A stretch of 32,701 nucleotides of DNA from Ophiocordyceps camponoti-saundersi (nom. inval.) (GCA_003339415.1 PDHQ01000353.1:1-32701), one strand, 5' to 3'. Positions 9,081 through 19,830 are shown, counted from the first letter of the stretch. The notes: generated from the sequence alone by a model not told the origin. Numbers and translations are program-made.

Positions 9081-12000
9081 TCTATAATATATTTCCCCTT
9101 TTCCGTAAGTAAAAAGCGGATAAGTTAAACTTATATAAAGAAAATATAGATTATTATATATTATTTAAGAAAGAAGCGGATAATAGAGAACCTTAGATCC
9201 TATTCGGCCCCCTTTATAATATATTAAAGGAGGAATTACTTATCTTTAAAAAGATATTATAAGACCTCTTTTAGAAAGGCTTTATCTAACTTAGTAGCTT
9301 GCCCGTAAATACCTTAGTCCTCTTCGTAAGGAAACTTAAGGGAGGATTATAATTTTATATAAATTTCTATATACTAAACGTAATTATAATCTTAGATAAA
9401 TACCCGCTTTTTTTACTTAGTAATACTTTTTAGTTATTAGCTAAGTCTTAATAGCTTATAAAGCTAGATATTATATAAGCTTTCTATAAGGTATAAATTA
9501 CTAAAAGAAAGGAATAGAAAATAGTATTTCGGACCTAATATAGCTTTTTTAAATAAATAGTTACCTTATTTAAACTTATAAAAGCTTTTACTACCTTTTA
9601 GAGATATATTAATAATATCCTCTAGCTATATCTTAATAAGTTCTACTCGGCCTATATTAACGATATTATTATTTACTTTAATAATACTAAAGAGGACTAT
9701 TTCCGTAAGGTATACTTAGTTCTCCGTAAGCTCTAAGAGTATAAGCTTTATCTAAACTTAAATAAGTATAAATTTATAGTTAAGAAAGTAAAATACTTAA
9801 GATTTATAATATTAGTAGGGGTTAGGCTCTAAGTAAACTTAGAAAAGATTAAGATAATTATTAACTAAGCTACGCTAACTTCCCTTAAGGGCTTTCGCGG
9901 ATTCCTAAGTTTTACTAATTTCTACTAACTCTTTATTATAGATTTTACTAAAATAGTAAAACTATTAATAAATCTAATAAAGAAAAGGGTAAAATTCGTT
10001 TAGGGACTAGATTAGAAATAAGCTTTCTAGGAAGTTAAGAATCTATTTATAAAAGCCCCTTTATTAGTAAAATAAAACTTTAGGGACCTTATATCTTTAA
10101 AAGTAAATATTAGCGCTTATATTATAAGAGGTTATCTTTACTAAGAATAAGAAGGATAGAAATAACTAATAGCGTTTTTTTCCGTAAAAATAAACGCGGC
10201 TAAACGTAACTATCTAATATATAATAAAAAGATATTAGTAATTATTAAATATTTAGAATAGTAATATACTAAATTACGTAATTATAATAGTTTTAATATT
10301 ATTATTAACTATAAAAACTTAGAGTATTTTATAACTTACTAGCACCTCTCGGAACGATAAGCCCGTTAAGCTAAATACTTATTACGATTTAACTTTAAGA
10401 TCTATTATTAACTTAGTAAATAAGCTACGGTCCTAAACGCCTTTTCTTATAAGAATTAGGATAAACCCTTAACTACGGAGAAAGAGGACGCTCGCTTTAT
10501 ATAGATAATTCCCGAAAAAGCCTTATAATTTTACTTATAAGCGATAGTAATCGATATTTCTAAGGACTTTACTAATATCTTAGAGAAAGAGGAAGGCGAA
10601 GATAAATAATAAAACGTAAATATAGCTACGGAAAAAGCTATAAATTTATAAAATAACGTTTTACTAGAAACTCGAGTTTTCTCTAATAATAAGCTTTAGG
10701 AACTTTAAAATAAGATAATATTATAAGACTCGGTCTTCTAGGAAATATATTAAGCTATAATAAAAGGAGACCGCTTACTATTTTTAAAGCTATAACTTAA
10801 GGTTTAAATTATAGATTATTATATTAACGCTAAAAGAAGATTATATTTCCGTAATAAGCTTTAAGTCCTAGGAGCCCTAGTTACTATAATAGAGGATTTT
10901 AAGAAGGCACTAGCCTCCTCGCTTAATATATTACGGAATTATCTTATCTAAATAATCTATAACTTAGCCTTAGTTAGTTACCTTAAAAAGGAAGGTATAG
11001 TAGCTCTTATAACTCGTAACTTCTTCTAGCCGCTTTAATAATAATATATTCGCTAATTCCTTAGGAATTATAATACTTATAATAAAACTAAAGCTTAGAA
11101 ATAATATTAAGCTACCTTTCTTAAATCGTTACCTACTCTAGATTAGTTTTACTAATATATATAAATAGACTTTATAATAGATTTCCCGCTTATAGAACGC
11201 GGAAATAAGCACTTATAGGTAATTAAAGACTAACTTAGTAAAAAGATCTTACTTAAGCTAATACCCTTAATAGACGCTCCGCTCTATATAGAGCGGTTTT
11301 TTTAGTATTTTATATAGTTTTACTAATAGCTAAGTACTATTATAAGTAATAAAGGAACTAACTAAATAGGCGAATTTTAAAGCTACCTTTACTAACTTTA
11401 CGGAATTAATTAAATACTTAATATAGCTTATTACCCGTAAACTAATAAAAGATATAAGAGAGTTAATTAAGATATATAAGCTTACCTCTAAGTAGTAGTT
11501 TCTTATAACTAAGATAACTAGGATAAATAGCTTCTTATAACTTAGCTTACGCTAAATAGTAAAGTTTACTTAGCTATAAGAATAACGCTATTTTTTATAA
11601 CTTATAAGTTCTAAGCTTCTATAATAGTACCCTTAGACTTAAATATTTTATAAGTATTAACGAGGAATCCTAAGAGCTAAGCTAAGGATTTCGTAAGATA
11701 ACTATAGTAAGTAACGGACCTTTATTAAGCGGCCGATACCTTATCCTTATAAACTTAGGAGTTTTAAGCTAATAAGAATCGATAAGCGGCTAAGCGTTTC
11801 GAAATAGGTAATAAGGTTTAGCTTAATTTACGTAATTTTCTAAGCGTATAACTTAAGAAGAAGCTCGATTAGAAGAATACTAAGTTTATAATAGCGCGGG
11901 TTATTAACCTAACTCTTATAAAGCTTACGGGATTATTAATAAGAGCTTATAATCGCTTTAGTATAAATTTACTAAAAAGGGCAGCTTTAAACCCCTTACC

Positions 12001-12250
12001 TAAATAGGAAGTTACTAATCTATAGCCTCTTATAATACTAATTAATAAAAAAAATAAGTAAAAGGTTAAAAAAATTATTTTAGCTAAATAGAAGAAAGTA
12101 AGTAAAGGTAGGAGACGAGAGGTCTTCGTTAAGTAGAAAGGTTATTAAAATCTAATATAGGAACCTTTAGTAAAACTTAAGGGTATTACCGCTCTTAATC
12201 GCTTTAAAGCTTTATATAGTTTAGCTATATATAATAATAGGTAGGATATT
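9081..12250 (+). pseudogene. pol: Family 1 pol remnant: RT, RNase H, integrase, chromodomain
   Basis: One frame (codons starting at 9653 plus multiples of 3) runs through all domains. RT: the G-G-L-x-F-x-I-N-F-x-x-L-N block near 9350-9395, followed by D-K-Y-P-L, and the YxDD box as Y-I-N-D at 9653-9664. RNase H near 10080-10480, with a block reading L-I-A-F-F-S-V-K followed by an N-Y-x-I-Y-N-K-K stretch. Integrase: catalytic Asp in I-D-F (11180-11182), second Asp now Asn (11348-11350) in S-N-K-G-T-N, Glu now Lys (11456-11458), with exactly 35 residues between the last two. A K-K-L-D block (about 11860) is followed by a chromodomain remnant (about 12060-12200) with E-V-F-V-K-stop-K-G-Y and stop-E-P-L, where the stops replace Trp. 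Many TAA/TAG stops; no function left. Confidence 0.92.
12060..12200 (+). pseudogene. Chromodomain remnant at the pol C terminus
   Basis: Reads R-E-V-F-V-K-(stop)-K-G-Y and then (stop)-E-P-L-V in the pol frame, the pattern of a chromodomain in which the aromatic-cage Trp codons TGG became TAG. In chromoviruses this domain sits at the end of integrase and is thought to steer insertion to marked chromatin. The next residues, T-A-L-N-R-F, fit the usual end of such proteins. Confidence 0.85.
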
Positions 12251-12316
12251 AGGAAATATATAGTAAAATAACTAGCGGAGAATTTATATTAAAAAGCGCA
12301 CTCTTAGGCGCGAAAA

Positions 12317-12329
12317 CCCCCCCCCCCCC
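12317..12329. repeat. Run of 13 C
   Basis: A homopolymer of 13 cytosines just after the chromodomain, in DNA that is otherwise more than two-thirds A+T. In the pol frame it would be a short Pro run. C runs survive RIP because they contain no CpA except at their end. A run of 9 G lies 207 bp further on (12536-12544). Both are prone to slippage and to sequencing error. Confidence 0.85.
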
Positions 12330-12899
12330 TTACGATATTTAGCGGCGCTACTTCTTCGTAGATAATAACTCCTTAGCTAAGTAATAGCGGCGGCGCGATA
12401 GCGTTAAGGTTATTAGTTTAGTAGCGGCGGTAATAAGTATAGCGGCGGCGGTAATAATAGCGTTACGCTTTAAAATAATAACTTTTTCCTCTAATATTAA
12501 AATATTAGCTAACCCCTTAAAGCCTAAAAGCTTACGGGGGGGGGCGATATTAAAGATAGTATTAATATACTCCTTAAAGAAAGAAATTAGCTTTCCGCGT
12601 TTAATATTATAAGATTAGGAAAACTAACTATATAATAAAGGGAGTATCGCTATATATAAGCTTAAGCTTAGCTAATATTATTAAGGCCTAAGTAATAATA
12701 ATCGACGCTTAAAGAATATTATCCGCTTTTATTATTACCTTAAGCAGCTATTTAGTTTTAGCGGTAATATATTACGCTATATAAGCTAAAACTAAAAGCT
12801 AAAAGGTAAGCGTATAAGTTTAATATAAAAGTATATATTCTATATAAAATATACGGGGTTTTTATTTCCTTATACGCCTTAATATTATAGCTTAATTAT
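12330..12899. other. GC-containing region after family 1 pol, no clear gene
   Basis: Contains several gcggcgg and ggcggcgcg blocks (12350-12470) and the run of 9 G. On the minus strand these blocks read as Ala/Thr-rich codons, like part of the antisense frame further right, so it could be the end of that gene. No domain recognised on either strand. Confidence 0.4.
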
Positions 12900-13990
12900 A
12901 ATACTTATAACCTTATTTTATATAATAAAAGTACGGAGGCTTCTAAAAAGCCCCCTTATTATAACTATCCTTATCTTCGTCCTTATCTTTATTATTATCT
13001 TTTTTATTAATAGGGTTAGTAATAAAGGCGGGAGGAGGAGAGGGAGTAGGAGTAAGGGCGGGGGCGGGAGTCTTAGCTTAAGACTTTTTCCGTAAAATAA
13101 GCTATAAAAAACCTAATATTAGCAAACGCCTATTATAAATAAATCGCCCTCCTAGACGCGGGATAAGGACTTACTATAATAGAAAGAGGAGGAGGAGAAG
13201 GGGAGAGCTAGCGAGGGGCCTTAAGCTAGGAGCTTCTCCGTACGGTAACTTAAGAAATACCTAATAACGTTAGCAGCGCATTTCTCTACGATAAGTAAGT
13301 TACTTTTTTAAATATAGGATTAATAAGTCTTATATAGTAAGCTATTAAGTAAAAGGAGGAAAAAACTTACCTTAAAAGATAAAAGAGGAGGAGAAGTAGA
13401 AAAAAAAGAAAAAGGAGGAGGAGGAGGCTTAGAGCGATAATAACCCTCCTAAGTTAGCTTATAGCTATAATAATCTTTAAACTAAGTATTAAAAGCTAGG
13501 AAATCCTCCTCTAAATTAAAGCCCCTATTATCGCCCGCGATATCGTTATCGCTATTATTATCGCTATCGTTATTATTATTATTATTATCGTTATCGCCCT
13601 TATCGTTTAAGTTATTCTCGTCTTTATCTTTTTTAACTTAGATAACTTTATTAGTAATAATATTAGTAATAATAGTAGTAGTAAAGTTAATAATAGTAGA
13701 GGCGGCGGCGGTAAAGTTCTAAAAATAACTATTATATTCGCTAAGCTAAGATATCCCTATAAGTAGGAAAATATTAGTACGGTTAAACCCGTAGAATAAG
13801 TAGCGGATTCCCTTACTAATAATAGTAATAATAATAATATTAATAATAATAACGATAAGGTTATAGAAAAAAGAAGGGGAGGAATAAAGGATTTAATAAG
13901 TAGGCACTATAAAAGCTTTAAAAAAGTAGGGCGGACCGGGTAACTTAGCGGAAAATTTTTTACCTAACTTTACCGTATACTATATAATAG
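12900..13990 (-). pseudogene. Antisense reading frame with Asp-rich and Pro-rich tracts inside family 1
   Basis: On the minus strand a frame runs from near the 3' LTR (about 13985) with about seven stops, all TAA/TAG, in about 220 codons. In order it reads an unrecognised N-terminal part, an Ala/Thr-rich stretch (complement of about 13650-13715), K-K-D-K-D-E, an Asp/Asn tract (complement of about 13550-13610, GAT and AAT codons, AAT probably from GAT in TGAT context), E-E-D-F-L-A-F, and a run of five Pro (complement of about 13420-13436). A perfect fungal-type 5' splice site gtaagt lies at complement 13365-13370, after which the frame is less open. The strand is opposite to gag-pol. It may be an antisense ORF belonging to the element, as known in some plant Ty3/Gypsy elements, or a captured host gene. 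I do not recognise the protein. Confidence 0.5.
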
Positions 13991-14023
13991 ATCCCGCACT
14001 TATAAGTAAGGGAAGGGACCTTA

Positions 14024-14323
14024 TATTAAGGTTTAGCTTTTATATCGTATTCGGGTTATTAACTTAAACGTTAAACTTATAGATTAGCCTTGCGATTAAA
14101 TAATAAGGCTACTGCTATCTAGCTTAGAGGCTTATAGCGGAAGGATTAGAAAGAACGGAACGGAAAGGATAGTTAAACAGGGAGGCAAATAAGCTTTAAA
14201 GGAAAAAGCGGTATATATAGCTATTTAGCACGCTAAAGTGCGGCTTCCTTAAAAGCTCGTTATACGTAATTATTATTATATATAGCCTAGCAAATAAGCA
14301 CCCCTTTAACTAGTCCCTTAATA
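14024..14323 (+). repeat. Family 1 3' LTR (300 bp)
   Basis: Direct repeat of 6648-6947 with identical length and ends. The purine run aagtaagggaaggga at 14004-14018 just upstream is the likely polypurine tract. This copy keeps a few sites the 5' LTR has lost (ttgcg, actgc, aacagg), so the two LTRs were mutated independently. Confidence 0.9.
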
Positions 14324-14328
14324 GCTTA
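14324..14328. repeat. Target site duplication of family 1, right (gctta)
   Basis: Copy of 6643-6647 directly after the LTR terminus cttaata. Confidence 0.8.
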
Positions 14329-14814
14329 TTATAAATCTAACCTTATAATTAATAAGAAAAATATTTTTAAGTTATTTAACTACTATATATACTAATTAAG
14401 AAAAGTAAATATTATAATTAATAAAAACTTAGCTATTTCCCTTATAAGCTTTTTATAATATATATTTTAAGATTTTATTTAATATATGCTAATTACTTAT
14501 AAAAGTTATTATTATATATTATATAATATTAATATTTATATAAATTATTATTAAGTTTTATTTATTAAAACTTATAATAAAGCTTTTAAATAACTTAAAA
14601 TATAAAAATATAATATTAATATTATTATAAGTAGTTATTATATATAAATAATAAGCTTTAATAATATTTTTAAATTTATATAATATAAGATTAAAGCTTA
14701 AACTATTAATAAAAGCTTTATTTTTTAAACTTATACGCTTTATATACTTACTTAAAATAGCTAAGCTAAATATACTAGCTATACTTTTATAAATATTATA
14801 CGCGCTATATATAT
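14329..14814 (+). pseudogene. Continuation of the old sequence interrupted by family 1
   Basis: The first about 135 bp continue the plus frame that ends at 6647, with two to three TAA stops, reading Lys-, Asn- and Ile-rich residues. The rest is AT-rich without signal, apart from some cgc/gcgc near 14730-14812. It holds one of the four plus-strand ATG triplets (14486). Copy C was inserted at its right end. Confidence 0.3.
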
Positions 14815-14819
14815 TAAAA

Positions 14820-15069
14820 TATAAAGGTCCTATACTCCTTAACGTTTATAAGAAGCTAACTTTATTAATATAGAATAACTTAAGAGGTTCTAAAGTATAT
14901 ATAGTATACGCACTTAAGGTTATAGTTCGTATATAGCCCGCGCCTATCTTACGCGCGGCGTTAACTAATCGTATATACTTATATATATACCGCGCCCGTT
15001 ATACGTGCGGACTTAACTAAGCACCCCTTACGTAACTTAACTATTCGGGCATAGCCCGAATCCCTTATA
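14820..15069 (-). repeat. Family 2 3' LTR, copy C
   Basis: 250 bp. It has the highest G+C of the five family 2 LTRs and contains an inverted repeat, attcgggcatagcccgaat, near 15043-15061, which is degraded in the other copies. Ends tataaagg and cccttata (plus strand). Confidence 0.9.
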
Positions 15070-17080
15070 TACCTTATCGCCTTAGAAAAAGAGTATTTCT
15101 AGCTATAGTATATATATATATAAGGTATAAGTTAAAATACCCTTTATATAGAAAATTTTTCTTCCTTTTTTTTTATTTTTCTCCTTAAGCTACTTATATT
15201 ATTTTTCCTTACTAAGTAAATAATTCTCTAAGCTTTATACTTTATTACTTCGCTACTATATTTTTATAATTTTTTTTTCTATTATTATTATTATTTAAGC
15301 TTTCTTATAATTATTTATTTTTTTTTTATTATTATTATTTTTTAAGCTTTCTATATTTATTAAGTTATTATATTACCGCCTTAATATATCGTTTAATTAG
15401 CTATAGTTACTACTTTATATAATAAGCGGCTATGCTATAAAGAGGGATTTAGATAATAAAAATATTACTATATTATAAGAGGTAAAATATTTATATATAC
15501 CCTATATTTAAAACTTTTATAATAGCTATAATATTAATTACTAACGCGGTTATAAGATAGCTTACGGGGCGTATAGGTAGCAGCGAAAATAGTGCTTTTA
15601 GGAAAGGTATTTTTTACTATAAACGTATACTTATAGTAAGCTATCTATAACTTACGAATAATAGTTAGGGAAAGATAAGCTATTACCTTACCTACTCGCG
15701 CTTGCGCTAATAAAGTACTTAGCTAGCGCGCCTAGCTTACGCTAAAGTTTCTTACTTACGTTAACTACTTATAAGCTATATTAGCCGCTACTTATATTAT
15801 ACCGCGCCTAGTAACTAACTTTTACGCCCTTTTTACGCTTAAGTAATAATAATTCTTTACGCTTATCCTCGCTTTTAGTAATATAATCGCTATACTCGCC
15901 TTATATACCTTAACTTACGATATATCCTTAATAATAATATAATATTAGTAATAATAATAATAATAAGGCGCCCTTATTATTAGCTTTAACTTTTTCGCTT
16001 TATAGTATAAAATATTTTTTTAGTAGTAAGAGAAATAATAGCGATAAATTCTTAAATAATAATAAGATAAGTAAGCTACTTAGATTATAAACTATTAAGC
16101 AAATATTAATATATAAGAATAAAAAAATAAAAAAAAAATAATATTTTTTATTAAATAATTATAGTACTAATTAGTTTATATAATATATTAAGCTTACCCG
16201 CTACCTTACTATATATTACTTTTACTAGCTTATATATATTATCTAGCTTTTAATTATTTAGCGCTTATATATAATACTTATCCTCCCCCTTTATTATATA
16301 TTAGCTAAGTAAGTTTACGCTAGCGCCCGCGCGCGGCGCGCGTAGCCTAAGAGCGGGATAAGCGAAACTCCCGCTATTAGCGTTATATTAAATATTCCCC
16401 TAACTTTATAGCACGCCCTCCCCCGCCCGGGGATATATTTATCGTAAGTTAATATTAGCGCTAAGTTACGGCTAGCGTTATAATTACCTCCTAAGTTACT
16501 TAACTATAATAAAAGATTATAAGAAGGAGATAAAAAAGGTAGATATTAGCTTAAAGCTAATATAAGGAGGGAGGAGGAGTAAGCGAATAAGGAATAAAGG
16601 GGAATAGGGGGTAAGGGGGTAATATTATACTTATAAAATAAAAGGGGAAAGTTACTTAAAAAAGATAATTAGCTATAAAGGGCGCTTAAATAAGTATATA
16701 ATTAAGTCCGCTTTAAGCTATTATAAAAGCGTATATCCCCTTATATAAACTTAAAATAGTTTAATACTACGTAATATTTAAGGCTATTAAGTAGCTTCTA
16801 AGTTAAAGTAATATAACCTTTTTATTTTATAAAAATAAGTTAATAAAATATCCCGCCTTATAAGCGCTAACTTTTAGCGTTTTTTATAGCGAGGATTTTC
16901 TTAACCTTATACTTATAAAAAAATAAGTTATTATAAAAAAGATAGAGGAGGGGATTTAGCTAAAAGTTAGTAAGTAATTAAAATAATAAAAAGTCGCTAA
17001 TAATATACTTAATAAGGTTAATATAAAAAGTAAAGTAAATATTAAGTAGTATATTAAGAGTAATAGTAAGTAGCGTTAGT
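15070..17080 (-). other. Long 3' internal region of family 2 (copy C)
   Basis: Counterpart of 871-2881 and 28900-30912, reversed. Contains the gcgcgcggcgcgcg stretch near 16326-16340, ATT/TTA microsatellites (about 15280-15345 and 15935-15965) and purine-rich tracts (about 16560-16620). On the plus strand, that is antisense to the element, a Lys/Gln-type frame is fairly open over about 16930-17500, but the sense strand there is partly integrase, so this is probably a shadow. No domain recognised. Confidence 0.45.
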
Positions 17081-17948
17081 ATAGCTATTACTTTATATTT
17101 ACCCTTAAAATAATTAAGCTTTTAAAATAAATAGTTAAACTATATATAAGTAAAGTTAAGCTATATAAAATTATTAATTTAAAACTATTCCGTAAGCTAG
17201 CGAGACTTATTTAAGAAGTTTTATTACCGCTACTAAGCTTAGGTAATAAAAGCTTATATTAGTTTAATATTATTATAAAGGAAATAAGTAAACGCTATAG
17301 CTTAGCTTTTTAAGGAAAAGATAAGAGTAGCCGCCTCCGCTAGCTAGTTTAGAAAAGTAATATTAAAGTTATAAAATAAGCGGTTAGGACTAATACTTAT
17401 TATAGATAAGTCCCGATTATTTAAGGTAAGCTAGTAAGTAAGTAAGTAGCGCGGCTAATTAAACTATAAGAAGGAGATTATATAATAAAGAATAGCTTAT
17501 ATTTTTTAGTTTATACGCTTTATACCCTTATTAGTTTAAAAGTAATATACTATAGAAAATAGCTTATTAACCTTAATAAGATAATAAAAGGTAAACTAAA
17601 AGTAGCTTATTTAATTAGAATTATAATTAGAAATTAACTTATAAGGGAAGCTATAAAACTATTACTAGTATTAGATAAAGCGCTTAGTATATTACTTAGT
17701 ATTTATAAATATTATAGCTTTAAGCTAGATATATTTTAATAAGTAATTTATAATAATTATTAAGAAATAAAGCTAAGACTTTAAGGCGGTAAGTAGCTTA
17801 GTTATAAAGTTTACGAAAAGGGTTATTTAAAACTATTTAGAAAAAAGTAATAGCTAAAGTAACTTTTAATAACGCTAATAATTAAGGTAGTTTTTATAAT
17901 AATAATAATTATAAATAAAATATATTATATCCGTAAATATATTATTTT
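17081..17948 (-). pseudogene. Integrase remnant, catalytic and C-terminal part (copy C)
   Basis: On the minus strand it reads S-N-Y-N-S-N, where the first Asn is the former second catalytic Asp (SDxG motif), then the T-N-K-G-I-K motif, where the last Lys is the former catalytic Glu, and R-I-N. The Asp to Glu spacing is 35 residues, as in copy B. This part is separated from the N-terminal zinc-binding half of the integrase by the insertion at 17962-19830. Confidence 0.8.
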
Positions 17949-17961
17949 AATAAAACTTATA
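17949..17961. repeat. 13-bp direct repeat, left flank of the insertion in copy C
   Basis: aataaaacttata, repeated at 19831-19843. Copy B has only one version of it at the matching site (complement of about 28015-28030), so the pair is a target duplication made when 17962-19830 inserted, or at least marks its borders. The true duplication may be a little shorter. Confidence 0.75.
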
Positions 17962-19830
17962 AAATAATAATAATAATATTCGTATACTAGTATGCTTAAT
18001 TTAGCTTAGAACTATTTTATATATATTCTAAGAGTAGGAAAAACCGAAGAACTTAAAGTAAAACCCTCCCCTTAAGTATTACCTCGGTTTAAGGCCGGAC
18101 TAAGTCCGCACCTAGCACTCTATACCTTAAATAGGTCCGGTAATAATAAATAATTAGGAAGCTAATATTTCCTCTAAAGCGGAGTCCGCGGTAGTAAGAG
18201 TATATATAATCCGGGTCCGGTATAAAGTTTATACGGCTACTTATCTTCCTAAGCGTTATCGTTACTATAAACTAAATCTCCGCGCTTAATTATAATATTC
18301 TAAATAATTTATTTAATTAAAGCTTTATTAACGCGACTAAAAAATATATAAAGGTTCTACTAGCCTATAATAAATTTTATAATAGCTAGTTCCGAAAAGT
18401 AGCTAGATTATTATAGCGAAGCTATAAATAAGTTTAAAAAGGGGGTTAAAGGCGGAGCTATTATATTCGCTTTTTAGCGTTTCTACCCCGGCTATTATTA
18501 GACTTTAGTTAGCGCTAAAAGGGAGGAGGGGCGGTATATATAAAGTTCCGGTTTATAAATCTCTAGGGTTAGGAAATATAAGTATTTTTCGCCCGGTCCT
18601 ACGCCGCTCTTATCTTAAGGTAAAGTTAACTTTACTTAAGGTAAGTCCCCTAATAAAAAGGGTAATAATATAGTCTCTTTCTATACGCTATAAGGTAAGC
18701 TAACTTACCCTCTACGTACGGAAAGGTAGAGTACTAGCTATATTATAATTTTACTATATAATATTTAGCGATATATCTAAGCTAATAATATTTAAAATAT
18801 TACTAAAGTTAAACTTTTAGCTTATAAAGTTTTATATTAAAAATCTCCGCTTATATTATTATACCCTTATTATAAATTTAGTTTATATTTATTACGCTAT
18901 CGATAATAATTATAAAAAAGCTCCGCTAAGTTCCTAAATAATATCTCTTTATATATAATTATATTACTAAAACCTTATTTAATAACTTAATCTCCTTCTA
19001 AAAAGCTTCTTTACTATTTTATTATAAAGCTTACGCTAGTACCCCTTTTATAACGAAAATATAACCTCCGCTAATAAAGTATACCTTTTCTCTAAAAATA
19101 ATATAAAGCTACCTTAAATTAGACCGGAGCTTATAAATAATATCTTAGAATATTACTATAATATTACCGCTAAGTAATTTCCTTATTATAAAAGCTTAGC
19201 TTTACCCGCGAAGTTTATAGTTAATACTTATTATAATTACCTTAAAGCTTTAAACTTAGAGTAAAGTAATAATAAAATTAAAGTAAATTATAAGCTAACG
19301 CTTATATTACCTAGGAACCTATTTTTTAATAGTTTTCTCCGGCGCTTTAGCTATAATTATAGCTTATATTAAAAGAGTTCCGCTCCCCCCGAAGCTATAA
19401 AAAAAAGAGGAAACCGCGGCTATAATAGCCGAGAAAATACTATTAATTAACGGAGTTAGAGTAAGGGGGGCGCCTCCCTAGACCCTCTTAGACTCCGCTA
19501 CTTATTTAATAATTACTTATACGGAGACTAAGGCGTCCCCCGAAATAATCTTATTAATACTTACCTTAGCTTCTAATAAGGTAAGAGGTATAGTAAACTT
19601 TTAGGTCCGAGTTTACTATAATTCGGAGTAAAGCTATATTTTAGGTAAAAAATTTTCGCGGTTATAATCGACTTATATAGCGTCGCCCTCCCCCTTAAAG
19701 TTATTCCGGGCGTAGCTTAAAGCTATCGCTATAAGGTAACGGAAAGAGTAAAGTCTGCTTATAATATAAAAATAAAAAGTCCGTATCCGCGTCGCTATAA
19801 GTACGGGATCCGTGGAATATATAAGAGTTA
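17962..19830. mobile_element. Unidentified 1.87-kb insertion in family 2 integrase
   Basis: Present only in copy C and bounded by the 13-bp repeat. It starts with an AAT/ATA-rich run (aaataataataataatatt) and has no matching terminal inverted repeats and no LTRs. G+C is higher than around it. On the plus strand one frame from about 18335 to 19830 has only TAA/TAG stops and ends with taa just before the right repeat; the minus strand also has a long frame, containing S-G-D-A-L-V-S-V and S-F-G-G-S-G-T-L-L, that is about as open. I cannot tell which was coding and recognise neither. It holds the perfect palindrome gtaaagttaactttac (18620-18635) and ggtaag-ctaa-cttacc (18694-18709). A repeat this long without inverted ends fits a non-LTR retroposon or retrocopy, but no poly(A) is visible. 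Confidence 0.6.
18614..18736. repeat. Cluster of hairpin-forming inverted repeats
   Basis: Within about 120 bp there is a 16-bp perfect palindrome (18620-18635, centre gttaac), inside a longer imperfect inverted repeat of cttaaggtaaag type, and a stem of 6 with loop ctaa (18694-18709, ggtaag/cttacc), followed by cctctacgta and gtagagta arms. They lie inside the unidentified insertion. Function unknown; palindromes of TTAA type are common by chance in such DNA but these contain G and C. Confidence 0.5.

Larger units (their letters stand above)
6648..14323 (+). mobile_element. Family 1: full-length Ty3/Gypsy chromovirus LTR retrotransposon
   Basis: A 7676-bp element with two 300-bp LTRs in direct orientation, both starting tattaag and ending cttaata (RIP forms of TGTTAAG...CTTAACA), flanked by the 5-bp duplication gctta (6643-6647 and 14324-14328). 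Order: LTR, gag region, RT, RNase H, integrase, chromodomain, a 1.8-kb region with an antisense reading frame, LTR. RT before integrase places it in Ty3/Gypsy; the C-terminal chromodomain places it among chromoviruses, common in fungi. RT to chromodomain lies in one frame, so decay is by point mutation. RIP is milder here than in copies A and B, with more G+C and readable motifs. The element is dead: start codons are gone and many TAA/TAG stops cut the frame. Confidence 0.93.

Noticed and set aside
13530..13620. TTATCG/TTATTA repeats as a plain microsatellite
   Set aside because: On the minus strand the run fits an Asp codon tract inside a longer frame with acidic and charged residues on both sides; I kept it as part of the antisense frame, though a microsatellite origin is not excluded.
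16320..16345. gcgcgcggcgcgcg as a CpG island or promoter
   Set aside because: It is a short GC remnant in the 3' region of copy C. Runs of CpG survive simply because RIP hits CpA; the matching sites in copies A and B are reduced versions.
16930..17500. Fairly open plus-strand frame, antisense to copy C
   Set aside because: The other strand carries the integrase of family 2 with clear motifs over part of this range, so the plus frame is best explained as its shadow.
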